A DNA stretch of 64,000 bases. Origin: Rhizobium sp. 16-488-2b (lineage in GTDB: Bacteria > Pseudomonadota > Alphaproteobacteria > Rhizobiales > Rhizobiaceae). The stretch is from assembly GCF_017741815.1 (NCBI RefSeq), contig NZ_JAGHMF010000012.1:62001-126000 (forward strand), written 5' to 3'. The notes below the pieces were generated by a model. That model was not told where the DNA came from. It did not search any database and worked only from the letters and a program-made list of their open reading frames with translations. The position numbers and the translations under genes were made by a program. Positions 1 through 7,934 of this stretch are shown in pieces (the first letter of the stretch is position 1; each line of letters starts with the position of its first letter).

Positions 1-60
1 GTCGCCCTGCCGGGATGCGACGGCGCACTATGGTCGAAATGGGCGATCTCTTCATTGAGT

Positions 61-302
61 GGGATCAAGGAACGAGCCGAAGGATGACGCCGAGAATGGA
101 CACGGCGTTCGTAACCTATTGACGTGGTCAAGCTTTCCTCTTGCTCGGCGTCATCCTCGGCCTTTGTGCCGAGGATCTAAGCACGTCTCCAGGAATGCAA
201 CGGTCATGGATCACCCATCCGAGCCAAAATCCATGCACGTACAGTCCAGACCAACCCTCGGCAGATCCTCGGGACGAGCCCGAGGATGACGTCGCGAATG
301 GG
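61..302. repeat. Palindromic repeat cluster (GAGGAT family) at the left edge
   Basis: This gene-free stretch holds at least two full copies and one decayed copy of the palindrome also found at 7.4, 10.4 and 18 kb. One copy starts at 149 and reads CGTCATCCTCGGcc with the return arm GAGGATCTAAGCACG. The opposite-orientation copy lies at about 264-292 (ATCCTCGGGacga then CCCGAGGATGACG). A degenerate one is at 61-94. The two good copies face each other across roughly 75 bp, the same arrangement as in the other arrays. I see no gene in 1-440. Confidence 0.85.
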
Positions 303-380
303 GATTACACCGGGAAAACAAAACGTTACAGAATTCCGACCTCACCGAACCCCGATACGGCGCGCGTCTCTCCCGCACAA

Positions 381-412
381 AACGCAAAACGCCCGAACCA
401 AAGGTCCGGGCG
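381..412 (-). terminator. Rho-independent terminator of the chemoreceptor gene
   Basis: Read on the minus strand, the arms CGCCCG and CGGGCG enclose an 11-base loop and are followed by TTTTGCGTTTTG. The hairpin starts about 30 bases after the stop codon of the chemoreceptor gene, so it most likely ends that transcript. Confidence 0.75.
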
Positions 413-440
413 CCCGCTCATTCAGCCTCAGAAGCCGTCC

Positions 441-2795
441 TCAGAACTCTTCCCACTCGTTGTTGGCAACAGCCGCGTTGCCATGGCTGGCATACACAGG
501 CGCCGCCGCACGCGGTGCCCGCGTCGGCGCAGGCGCAGCTGCCCGTGCCGGGGCGGCCGGTTCCTGCATGCGGCGGGCGACGTCGCGCAGTTGCGCGGTG
601 CGGCTGCCGAGCTGGAAGGCGCCGATCAGCGTGCTGAGGTTGGTGCTCTCCTGCGCCAGACCGGCGCCCGCCGCATTCATCTCCTCGACCATCGCGGCGT
701 TCTTCTGCGTTGCCTGGTCCATGTGGTTGACGGCGGTGTTGACCTCGCCGAGACCGACGGACTGCTCCTGCGCGGCCGTCGCAATCGCATCCATATGCGT
801 GTTGACGTGCTGTACCAGCTGCTCGATCGCCGTCAGGCCCTCGCCTGTTTCGTTGACCAGCCGCACGCCCTCGGAGACGGCGACGGCGGAGTTGCCGATC
901 AGGCCCTTGATCTCCTTGGCCGCATTGGCCGAGCGCTGCGCCAGTTCGCGCACTTCCTGCGCAACCACGGCGAAACCCTTGCCGGCTTCACCGGCGCGTG
1001 CCGCCTCGACGCCGGCATTCAGCGCCAAGAGGTTGGTCTGGAAGGCGATCTCGTCGATAACGCCGATGATCTTGCTGATCTGCTGCGCGGAATCCTCGAT
1101 CCGGCGCATGGCTTCCACGGCGTTGCGCACGACGGAGCCGGAGTGTTCGGCGCGGCTGCGGGTTTCGCGCACCGCGTCGCGCGCCTCGCCGGTCCGCTTG
1201 GACGTGGCGACGACGTTCGAGGTGATCTCCTCGAGTGCGGCGGCGGTTTCCTCCAGCGAGGCCGCCTGCTGTTCGGTGCGCTTGGCGAGATCGTCGGACG
1301 CGCCGGAGATTTCGCTGCTGCCGTTGCGAACCATGTCGACCGCGCTGCCGACGCCGACAAGCGCCTGGCGAAGCTGGATTACCGAGGTGTTGAAGTCATG
1401 GCGCAGCGCTTCGAACTGCGGCGCGAACGCCGTGTTGAGCTCGCAGGTCATGTCGCCAGCGGCCAGCAGCTTGAGGCCGGAGGCCAGCGCTCCGGTTGCC
1501 TGGTTGAGGCGGATTTCAGCCTCTTCCTCGGCACGACGCTGCACTTCGATGCGCTCGCGCTCCGACTGCTGGCGATTGACCTCGGCCTCGGCTTCCAGCT
1601 CCTTGTTGCGGATGGCGGCAAGACGGAACACTTCGACCGAGCGGGCCATGTTGCCGATCTCGTCGCCGCGCTCGGCGTAGGGAACCAGAATGTTGGTGTG
1701 ACCGTCGGAGAGAACGCTCATCGCGGTCGTCAAGCGTCCGATCGGACGAACGACGCGGAAGACGACGATGACGAAGGCGGCAACCGTCACGGCAAGCGTG
1801 GCAACCAGCATCAGGCTGTAGAATATGAGCGTCGCAAGTGCTGCCTGGCGCGTCGCCTCGGCCTTGGCGGCCAGCGCGTCCATCGCCAGCGAAGCGACGT
1901 CGCCGATCGTGCCGAGTGCTTTCGTTGCTTCCGTGCGCCACTGGTCGATGCCCATCGTCGAAGGACGATCGTGCGTCAGATCGGCAAGGATACCGGCGCG
2001 CTTGTCGGCGAACGGTCCGGAGAAGTATGTCGTGTCCGCGGTCGCGACCGCGCTCTTGATCGCCTCGGGAACGGAGGGGTGATTGGCGAGAATCTTGGTC
2101 GATGCCCACGCGAAAGCGATGCGCACGTCGCCGGCGACAAGCTCGGGGGCTTCCTTCGCGGTCAGCGCCCGGTTGCCCGAGATCGCGCCGTTGACCGCAA
2201 CCGTTGCCGAGCCGCCGGCAGCGCGCGCCGACCATGCGAAGTAGCGCAGCTGCACCAGATCCATCAGCGAATTGTCGAGGGTCCGGATTTCGGATTCGGT
2301 GGCAGCCGACGTCGTCTCCAGCTTGGCGAGGAAATCGCTGCCGAAGGAAAGGACGCGTGGCGCAAGCGATGCATCGCGCTGGTCGACGGGCTTGGCCAGC
2401 TCGGCATCGACAGAAGAACGCAGAGAAACCAGAGAGGCGTAGCCGGCATCAAGATCGGCGAGCACTGTCTTCAATGTGTCCGTGCTGAGGTCGGCCGAGA
2501 TGTCCTTCACCTCGGTAAGCGCCGCATCGACGATCGCCCGTTGCTTGCGCACGCTCTCCATGCTGCCCGCGGCGTCGGCGGTGGAAAGCGTAAGCGCGGT
2601 CGCGCTGTCGCCGCGTTCGCTACGGAAGGCCAGGAGTGCCTGGAACAGCGCCTTGTCGAGCTGCGCATTGGCCGCGACTTGGCCGTTATTCGAATATGTG
2701 GCGTGCGACGAAAGAAGCTTGCTGGTCACCAGAGCGGTCAGCCCGGCTGAAATCACAAGAACGACGGCAATCAAAACATTACGGATCGAAAACAA
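441..2795 (-). CDS. Methyl-accepting chemotaxis protein with C-terminal pentapeptide
   Basis: A transmembrane chemoreceptor of about 784 residues that signals to CheA/CheW. Visible parts: a first membrane helix near residues 4-26, a mostly helical periplasmic sensor region of about 290 residues, a second helix near 320-345, a HAMP segment, and the conserved cytoplasmic hairpin tip around residue 590 ([20 protein letters not shown]). The extreme C-terminus is NEWEEF after an Ala/Pro-rich linker. Some rhizobial receptors end in a similar WEEF pentapeptide that tethers the methylation enzymes. I chose the TTG at 2795 because GGAGG lies 5 bases upstream; a TTG 12 bases earlier lies within that SD region. 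The ligand cannot be inferred. The gene stands alone, with its own terminator. Confidence 0.93.
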   Translation of the reverse strand: MFSIRNVLIAVVLVISAGLTALVTSKLLSSHATYSNNGQVAANAQLDKALFQALLAFRSERGDSATALTLSTADAAGSMESVRKQRAIVDAALTEVKDISADLSTDTLKTVLADLDAGYASLVSLRSSVDAELAKPVDQRDASLAPRVLSFGSDFLAKLETTSAATESEIRTLDNSLMDLVQLRYFAWSARAAGGSATVAVNGAISGNRALTAKEAPELVAGDVRIAFAWASTKILANHPSVPEAIKSAVATADTTYFSGPFADKRAGILADLTHDRPSTMGIDQWRTEATKALGTIGDVASLAMDALAAKAEATRQAALATLIFYSLMLVATLAVTVAAFVIVVFRVVRPIGRLTTAMSVLSDGHTNILVPYAERGDEIGNMARSVEVFRLAAIRNKELEAEAEVNRQQSERERIEVQRRAEEEAEIRLNQATGALASGLKLLAAGDMTCELNTAFAPQFEALRHDFNTSVIQLRQALVGVGSAVDMVRNGSSEISGASDDLAKRTEQQAASLEETAAALEEITSNVVATSKRTGEARDAVRETRSRAEHSGSVVRNAVEAMRRIEDSAQQISKIIGVIDEIAFQTNLLALNAGVEAARAGEAGKGFAVVAQEVRELAQRSANAAKEIKGLIGNSAVAVSEGVRLVNETGEGLTAIEQLVQHVNTHMDAIATAAQEQSVGLGEVNTAVNHMDQATQKNAAMVEEMNAAGAGLAQESTNLSTLIGAFQLGSRTAQLRDVARRMQEPAAPARAAAPAPTRAPRAAAPVYASHGNAAVANNEWEEF

Positions 2796-2807
2796 TTCGG
2801 CCTCCAA

Positions 2808-3189
2808 TGAGCGAAATATCGATCACGGATATCCGTTTTGTGCAGTTAACATTGAACTAATTTCTAATGACCGGATTTACCTGCAAGAAACCACAGGAAA
2901 TGTGCTTGGCGCGAAGTTGAACAGAGCGAACGACAAGCAACGCCACCCATCTTGAGCTGTATTTTGGCGCAATTAGTATGATAATACGTTTCAATACTAT
3001 CGAGAGTGGCGACAAAGCCTCTCGCATGGCGTGCATCGGCTCTATGGATCGAGAGGTTAGCGCTCAGGGCTGCCGAGATCGGCGGAACGGTGATGAAAAT
3101 CCGCATCGCTTCAATGAAATCAGCGTCCTAATCGTTTTTTCATCCCCACGCTCACCGCCTGCACGAAACTCACCCCGTCCCGTCTTCGG
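2808..3189. other. Gene-poor region upstream of the chemoreceptor gene
   Basis: No ORF here has a convincing ribosome site or family resemblance. The region presumably carries the chemoreceptor promoter. It is locally AT-rich around 2965-3000, where a small palindrome GTATgataATAC lies at 2976-2987. An 80-residue minus-strand frame (2864-3106) has no recognisable domain and I do not call it a gene. Confidence 0.4.
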
Positions 3190-3595
3190 ATACACCGGTT
3201 GCGTTACCGGCGAGGCGGAACCGGCGCTTTCGGGAAGCCCCTGACGCAGGGTGAAACGAGGGGCGTCGCGGAATGGTCCCGCCAGCGAAGAGTTGGCGTG
3301 CGGGTGCACAGGTCGGTTCGCCGATACCACGCGCCTATGCACATAAGGGACGGCGACTGGCCGACCGTTGAGCTCGAAAGGGTTTTGCGGAACGGCGCCG
3401 GGGTGCCGCGGGCGACAGGTCCGCGGAGGCCCTCCCGGCGTCGATCAAGACGGCCCTTCGGGATGCCCGGGGAGCGAAAGCCTCAAGAACAAGAACAACC
3501 CCGCGAGCATATCTCTGAAAAGATGCCGATCACCCGGTAAAGGAACCAGGACACGACTGCAGACCGCCGAACGGGGCGCCGGAAGGTGTCAATAA
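3190..3595. other. Structured, unidentified intergenic segment (possible noncoding RNA)
   Basis: About 400 GC-rich bases without a credible ORF but with many short perfect helices in series: GCCCCT/AGGGGC (3237-3242 with 3259-3264), CGCCA/TGGCG (3280-3284 with 3294-3298), TCGG-ttcg-CCGA (3313-3324, a UUCG tetraloop), CCGCGG/CCGCGG (3406-3411 with 3421-3426), and another ttcg-capped stem near 3452-3466. This density looks more like a folded RNA than random sequence. I could not match it to tmRNA (no tag-like reading frame ending in Ala-Ala), RNase P (no GAGGAAAGTC core), 4.5S RNA or a known riboswitch. The strand is undetermined. A decayed gene is the alternative. Confidence 0.3.
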
Positions 3596-3717
3596 AACTA
3601 AACTATTTACGAGGCAGCTTCTGGCGCCCCGTCCGTTCCAGTGCCGTATCAACCGGGGGTAAAGCCTGCCGGAGTAGAGGCATGTGTGAGGGGTGAAAAA
3701 TGGCTAACGTCAGCGCC

Positions 3718-3848
3718 AACAGCCCCCTCATCTGCCTGCCGGCATCTTCTCCCCGCTGGGGAGAAGGGACACTCGGCAGGCCGCTCGCTCCATCTCCCCT
3801 TCGCCCCATAGGGGAGAAGGTGGCCCGAAGGGTCGGATGAGGGGGCCT
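3718..3848. repeat. RIME-like rhizobial intergenic mosaic element
   Basis: Two large imperfect palindromes sit side by side. One contains TCTCCCCgctGGGGAGA; the other contains TCTCCCCttcgcccCATAGGGGAGA and a GGCCCGAAGGGTC core. The element begins CCCCCTCATCTGCC and ends GGATGAGGGGGC, so its ends are complementary. Size (about 130 bp), the two-palindrome plan and the position between genes match the RIME elements described from Rhizobium. It follows the LysE-type gene and could serve as a transcript end. Naming rests on recalled family features. Confidence 0.75.
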
Positions 3849-3885
3849 CACGGTACAACGCCAGCCCCTCTCCTCCACAAAGCCC

Positions 3886-4506
3886 TCAGTCAAGCAACGT
3901 ATAGGCAGCCGAGCCAAGCGCCACGATGCCGAAGACAATCAAAAGCCAGCTCGTCGCCCGCATCACCGTCGTTGTGAAATCCTCGGACAACCGATCGCGC
4001 GCCAGGCTGACGGCGCCGCTCAAGAAGAACCACCAGGCCAGCGAGCCCGCAAACACGCCGCCGACGATCGCAACCGAACTGAAGCGCCTCGTCTCGTCGA
4101 GCAGGCCGAAGCCGGCGAACAGCGTTCCGAAGGAAAGGATCGTCGCCGGATTGGAAATGGTAAGCAGAAAGGTCGCGACCGTGGTGGCGAAGAGCCCACC
4201 TGCCCTGATCTCCGCCGCCTCGACCGGATCGTGCGTCAGCCCGCGCCAGCCGAGAAACAGCAACAGCAATCCGCCGCCGATCGCCAAAGGCAAGGTCGCC
4301 ATCGACATGGCCTCGGCGAACACGGCAATGCCCGTCACCGCCACCAGCGCATAGCTGGCGTCCCCAATCGCCGTGCCGAAGCCACAGGAAAAACCGGCCA
4401 GGAAGCCGCGCTCCAGCGTGCGGTTGATGCACAGCATGCCGATCGGTCCAAGCGGCGCGGTGATGATGACACCCAGCACGGCGCCCGTGAGAAACAGCAG
4501 AAGCAT
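3886..4506 (-). CDS. LysE/RhtB family exporter
   Basis: A 206-residue inner-membrane protein with about six hydrophobic segments, the usual size for LysE/RhtB amino-acid or small-metabolite exporters. The first segment carries the family pattern TAPLGPIGMLCINRTLERG and is followed by GFGTAIGDASYA. A central SNPATILSF motif before the fourth segment is also typical. The start ATG is at 4506. It is transcribed alone, between the suf-locus terminator and the RIME-like element. The substrate cannot be told from sequence. Confidence 0.85.
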   Translation of the reverse strand: MLLLFLTGAVLGVIITAPLGPIGMLCINRTLERGFLAGFSCGFGTAIGDASYALVAVTGIAVFAEAMSMATLPLAIGGGLLLLFLGWRGLTHDPVEAAEIRAGGLFATTVATFLLTISNPATILSFGTLFAGFGLLDETRRFSSVAIVGGVFAGSLAWWFFLSGAVSLARDRLSEDFTTTVMRATSWLLIVFGIVALGSAAYTLLD

Positions 4507-4542
4507 ATGGCGGTCTTAAACGCTCTGGCGCGCACCGCAACG

Positions 4543-4567
4543 AAAAAAGCCGCCGAAACCGGCGGCC
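4543..4567 (-). terminator. Terminator at the end of the suf gene cluster
   Basis: On the minus strand GGCCGCCggtttcGGCGGC is followed by TTTTTTCG, a classic intrinsic terminator. It lies about 100 bases beyond the sufA-like stop codon and marks the likely 3' end of the long suf transcript. Confidence 0.8.
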
Positions 4568-4666
4568 TGTGACGAAATGCTCACGACAAGATGCCCGTGA
4601 GCCAAAGCCGATATAAACTACCGGCAGAGATTGAATGGCGGCAATGAGCGACCGCCTTCGCTTTGT

Positions 4667-5059
4667 TTACCGCGCCGGCACCACCGCATCGCCGCGCGCG
4701 GCCAAGGCAGCCAGATCGGCAGGCTTCAGCTCGACCGATTCGCCGCATCCGCAGGCGGACGTCTGGTTCGGATTGGTGAAGGTAAAGCCGGAGCGCAGCG
4801 TCGTCTGCTCGAAGCCCATCTCGGTGCCGAGCAGATAGAGAACCGCCGATGGCTCGATCCAGACGCTCGCACCATCGCGCTCGATCAGGTCGTCCTTGGC
4901 GTTGGGTTCGGTGACGAGATCGATGGTATATTCCATCCCCGCGCAGCCGCCCTTCTTGATCCCGACGCGAATCCCCTTCGCCTCCGGTCCCGAATTCTCG
5001 ACGATCGCCTTCACCCGCGCCGCCGCGGTGTCGGTCATGCTCATGACTGCAAAGCCCAT
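4667..5059 (-). CDS. sufA: SufA/IscA/ErpA-type iron-sulfur carrier
   Basis: A 130-residue A-type carrier that receives an Fe-S cluster from the SufBCD scaffold and passes it to apoproteins. The three family cysteines are visible: one in GIKKGGCAGMEY and two in the C-terminal SACGCGES motif. The ATG at 5059 is preferred because AGGAG lies 10 bases upstream; an upstream in-frame TTG overlaps that site. It is the last gene of the suf cluster, 92 bases after a toxin gene. The exact paralogue (sufA or erpA-like) is inferred from context. Confidence 0.9.
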   Translation of the reverse strand: MGFAVMSMTDTAAARVKAIVENSGPEAKGIRVGIKKGGCAGMEYTIDLVTEPNAKDDLIERDGASVWIEPSAVLYLLGTEMGFEQTTLRSGFTFTNPNQTSACGCGESVELKPADLAALAARGDAVVPAR

Positions 5060-5151
5060 AGGCCCATTCTCCTTCCGCAACCGGGTTCAAGGTCCGGTGC
5101 TTCCATTGCAAATATGTAGTCGCTCGCGAGCGATCGATCAACAGGCCGACC

Positions 5152-5439
5152 TCACCGCATCTGTTTCGGCCAATCGCGGGCGGCATGGATGACGCGAAGT
5201 ATCACCACGTGCCGCGCTGCAATCTGGTAGAAAATCAGGTAATTCCCCTTGGGGAAGAGCCGCAGTTTCCGTTTCAAAGTCGCCCTTAAGACGCCCGTGC
5301 CCGGAAAATCCCCCAGCATCGCAAATGTCTCATAGAGATCCGCCTGCCACTTCAAGGCGGCGGCCGGATTATCCTCGCCGATATGGACCATGATATCGTA
5401 GATATCGTCTTCCGCCCTCGGATGAAGGCGACAGGCCAT
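5152..5439 (-). CDS. ParE/RelE-type toxin
   Basis: A 95-residue protein with the ParE/RelE fold signature: an N-terminal LHPRAEDDIYDI helix, a central GDFPGTGV turn, the strands FPKGNYLIFYQI and a terminal HAARDWP. Toxins of this family act on DNA gyrase (ParE) or ribosome-bound mRNA (RelE); the sequence alone favours ParE. The start codon overlaps the stop of the antitoxin gene by one base (TAATG), so translation is likely coupled. The pair lies inside the suf cluster between sufT-like and sufA genes, an unusual location. Confidence 0.85.
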   Translation of the reverse strand: MACRLHPRAEDDIYDIMVHIGEDNPAAALKWQADLYETFAMLGDFPGTGVLRATLKRKLRLFPKGNYLIFYQIAARHVVILRVIHAARDWPKQMR

Positions 5440-5714
5440 TACGGCTTATCCCCGAATTCCTGAATGAACCGACTGCGCAAACGCACAAAGGATTCTTCGC
5501 CATCAACAGGTTCGCCGCTCTCCAAGCCTTCGTCGATCAAGAGGTCGATTTCGTCAGGCGTGTAGCCGTAAATCAGTTGGCCAGACTGCCATTGGTCAAG
5601 CGCAGCAAGAAGCACATCGCCAGCCGAGCCGAATTGCCCCGAACTGACCGCAGCATTCACCGCGTCAGACATTTCAGGCGTGAGCTCCACGCTGATGATT
5701 TCACGGCTGCCCAT
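5439..5714 (-). CDS. ParD-type antitoxin
   Basis: A 91-residue partner of the adjoining ParE-like toxin. The N-terminal half (EIISVELTPEMSDAVNAAV, then GQFGSAGDVLLAAL) fits a ribbon-helix-helix DNA-binding ParD domain; the acidic C-terminal tail would wrap the toxin. The ATG at 5714 has AAAGGAG 8 bases upstream and beats the TTG two codons earlier. Ribbon-helix-helix antitoxins usually repress their own promoter, but with only 47 bases to the preceding suf gene it is unclear whether this pair has its own. Confidence 0.82.
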   Translation of the reverse strand: MGSREIISVELTPEMSDAVNAAVSSGQFGSAGDVLLAALDQWQSGQLIYGYTPDEIDLLIDEGLESGEPVDGEESFVRLRSRFIQEFGDKP

Positions 5715-5761
5715 TGGCAAAGCTCCTTTTCAACCAGCACCATGCTAGTCGAAACCACCGA

Positions 5762-6142
5762 TCAATACCAGCCGACCGCCACCTGCGCCTCTTCCGACAT
5801 CCGGTCCGGCGTCCACGGCGGATCGAAGGTCATCGCGACTTCGACGCCCGAGACGCCCTCGACGGAACCGACGGCGTTTTCCACCCAGCCGGGCATCTCG
5901 CCGGCGACGGGGCAGCCGGGGGCCGTCAGCGTCATCATGATCTTGACCATGCGGTCGTCCTCGATGTCGATCTTGTAGATCAACCCAAGTTCGAAGATGT
6001 CGGCGGGAATTTCTGGGTCGTAGACCGTCTTCAGCGCCATGATGACATCGTCGCTGAGGCGCGCCAGTTCATCTTCTGGAATGCTGGAATGCACGATGCC
6101 TTCGCGCACGTCGATCTTCTGTTCGCTGTCGTCCAAACTCAT
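5762..6142 (-). CDS. sufT: SufT-like DUF59/MIP18 family Fe-S assembly protein
   Basis: A 126-residue protein of the DUF59 (MIP18/PaaD) family, which helps iron-sulfur cluster maturation. The core DPEIPADIFELGLIYKIDI and the later LTAPGCPVAGEMP with its conserved cysteine are clear; an N-terminal extension of about 35 residues is usual in suf-linked members. The ATG at 6142 has AAGGAG 8 bases upstream. It begins 12 bases after sufS, so the two are surely cotranscribed. Confidence 0.88.
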   Translation of the reverse strand: MSLDDSEQKIDVREGIVHSSIPEDELARLSDDVIMALKTVYDPEIPADIFELGLIYKIDIEDDRMVKIMMTLTAPGCPVAGEMPGWVENAVGSVEGVSGVEVAMTFDPPWTPDRMSEEAQVAVGWY

Positions 6143-6154
6143 GCGGACCACTCC

Positions 6155-7393
6155 TTATGCAAAGAATTTGCGCGCATACTCAAGCGCATCGGCCAGGGCA
6201 TCCACCTCGGCGCGGGTATTGTACATGCCGAAGGATGCACGGCATGTGGAGGTGACGCCGAAGCGTTTCAAGAGCGGCATGGCGCAATGCGTGCCGGCCC
6301 GAACGGCGACACCACGCCGGTCGATCACGGTCGAGACGTCATGGGCATGCAACCCCTCGATCTCGAAGGAGAAGATGCCGCCCTTGCCCGGCGCATTGCC
6401 GATGACGCGCAGCGAATTGATGTCGCGGAGCCGCTCGGTGGCGTAGGCCGCCAGATCAGCCTCGTGCCTGGCGATGGCATCGCGTCCGACCTTGTCCATG
6501 TAGTCGAGCGCATAGCCGAGCCCGATCGCCTGCACGATCGGCGGCGTGCCGGCCTCGAAGCGGTGCGGCGGATCGTTGTAGGTGACGGCATCCTCGGTGA
6601 CCTCGAAGATCATCTCGCCGCCGCCCTGGAACGGCCGCATCGCCTTCAATCGATCCTTCTTGCCGTAAAGCACGCCGATCCCCGAGGGACCGTAGAGCTT
6701 GTGGCCGGTCATCACGTACCAGTCGCAATCTATATCCTGCACGTCGACAGGCATGTGAACAGCGCCCTGCGAGCCATCGACGAGCACGGGAATGCCGCGC
6801 TCATGCGCAATCCGGCAGATCTCCTTGACCGGAACGACCGTTCCCAGCGCATTCGACATATGCGTGATGGCGACGAGCTTGGTGCGATCGGTGAGGCTCT
6901 TTTCGAACGCCTCGATATGGAAGGCCCCCTCGTCGTCGACGGGAACCCACACAAGCTTGGCGCCCTGCCGCTCGCGGATGAAATGCCAGGGCACGATGTT
7001 GGAGTGGTGCTCCATGATCGAGATGACGATCTCGTCGCCCTCGCCGATATTCGGCATGCCCCAGCCATAGGCGACCGTGTTGATCGCTTCGGTCGAGGAC
7101 TTGGTGAAGATAATGTCGTCAACAGAAGGCGCGTTCAGGAAGCGGCGCACCTTTTCGCGCGCGGCTTCATACGCTTCGGTGGCGGCGTTGGACAGGAAAT
7201 GCAGGCCGCGATGCACATTGGCGTATTCGTTGGAATAGGCATGGCTGATCGCGTCGATCACCACCTGCGGCTTCTGGGCCGAGGCGCCGTTGTCGAGATA
7301 GACCAGCGGCTTGCCGTACACTTCCTTCGCAAGGATCGGGAAATCCCTGCGAATGGCGTCAACGTCATAGGCGGCCGGTGCAGTCTGATCCAT
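6155..7393 (-). CDS. sufS: Cysteine desulfurase SufS
   Basis: A group II, PLP-dependent cysteine desulfurase of 412 residues that supplies sulfur for cluster assembly on SufBCD. The PLP lysine lies in MTGHKLYGPSGIGVLYGKK near residue 231, and the active cysteine is in RAGTHCAMP near residue 369, the group II loop. HHSNIVPW and DGSQGAVHM are further family motifs. The long upstream in-frame extension is repeat DNA, so the start is at 7393 or the ATG at 7408. No SufE-type gene is visible here. Confidence 0.95.
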   Translation of the reverse strand: MDQTAPAAYDVDAIRRDFPILAKEVYGKPLVYLDNGASAQKPQVVIDAISHAYSNEYANVHRGLHFLSNAATEAYEAAREKVRRFLNAPSVDDIIFTKSSTEAINTVAYGWGMPNIGEGDEIVISIMEHHSNIVPWHFIRERQGAKLVWVPVDDEGAFHIEAFEKSLTDRTKLVAITHMSNALGTVVPVKEICRIAHERGIPVLVDGSQGAVHMPVDVQDIDCDWYVMTGHKLYGPSGIGVLYGKKDRLKAMRPFQGGGEMIFEVTEDAVTYNDPPHRFEAGTPPIVQAIGLGYALDYMDKVGRDAIARHEADLAAYATERLRDINSLRVIGNAPGKGGIFSFEIEGLHAHDVSTVIDRRGVAVRAGTHCAMPLLKRFGVTSTCRASFGMYNTRAEVDALADALEYARKFFA

Positions 7394-7423
7394 GTCAGGC
7401 CCTTTCATATCGCGCTTCTGCGC

Positions 7424-7925
7424 CGTCATCCTCGCGCTTGTCCCGAGGATCCAATCACGTTTCCACTCGTCGCAACGGTTGTGGACAAATTCACGACCGT
7501 CGAACTCCCGGCAGGCGGCAGCAGATCCTCGGGACAAGCCCGAGGATGACGCCGTGCGCGAGGCGAACCTGCCGCCACACCAACCGCCACGTCGGCGACG
7601 ACATTACAGCGAGGGCACATGCGCCATCGCCAACCATCGTCTCCCTGCACGAACTCTTACGGCCGTCATCCTCGGGCTTGTCCCGAGGATCTAAGCACGT
7701 CTCCGCTCGTCGCAACGGTTGTGGACAAATCCACCACCGTCGAAATCCCGGCTGGCAGCAGCAGATCCTCGGGTCAAGCCCGAGGATGACGTCGCGTGTG
7801 GGGCGAACCCGCCGTCACACTGGAGACGACATCATGGCAAGGCCACGTTCACCATCGCCAACCATCGTCTCCCGTCGCCAACCCTCACCGCCGTCATCCC
7901 CGGACAAACCCGAAGGTCACGGCGA
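7424..7925. repeat. Tandem 240-bp palindromic repeat array between sufD and sufS
   Basis: The 541-base gap between sufD and sufS is almost filled by repeats. Each unit begins CGTCATCCTCGGGcttg and folds back with CCCGAGGAT. It continues through a conserved interior (CGCAACGGTTGTGGACAAAT is shared) to an opposite-facing hairpin ending CCCGAGGATGACG, then a second spacer. Units start at 7424 and 7664, exactly 240 bp apart, with a decayed third start at 7892. The same unit recurs at 10411 and 10651. I see no gene in this stretch; RNA hairpins here may shape suf mRNA stability. Confidence 0.9.
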
Positions 7926-7934
7926 AAATTGCCG

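Noticed and set aside
141..2750. An 869-codon plus-strand frame over the chemoreceptor
   Set aside because: Antisense to a clear chemoreceptor, starts in repeat DNA, and has no domain.
2926..2955. ANDKQRHPS stop, reminiscent of a tmRNA tag
   Set aside because: A tmRNA tag starts AND but ends in Ala-Ala; no tRNA-like acceptor or pseudoknots were found around it.
2864..3106. 80-residue minus-strand ORF
   Set aside because: No ribosome site at its start and no recognisable pattern; composition differs from neighbouring genes.
3190..3595. RNase P RNA, 4.5S RNA or tmRNA
   Set aside because: The invariant GAGGAAAGTC (RNase P), the GGTCAGG/AAGCAG core (4.5S) and a tag frame (tmRNA) are absent on both strands. 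I left the segment unnamed.
7394..7537. N-terminal extension of SufS
   Set aside because: It consists of repeat sequence. The normal SufS start is at 7393 or 7408.
7424..7925. CRISPR-like array
   Set aside because: The units are long (240 bp), mostly repeated throughout and palindromic. There are no short repeats with unique spacers and no cas genes.
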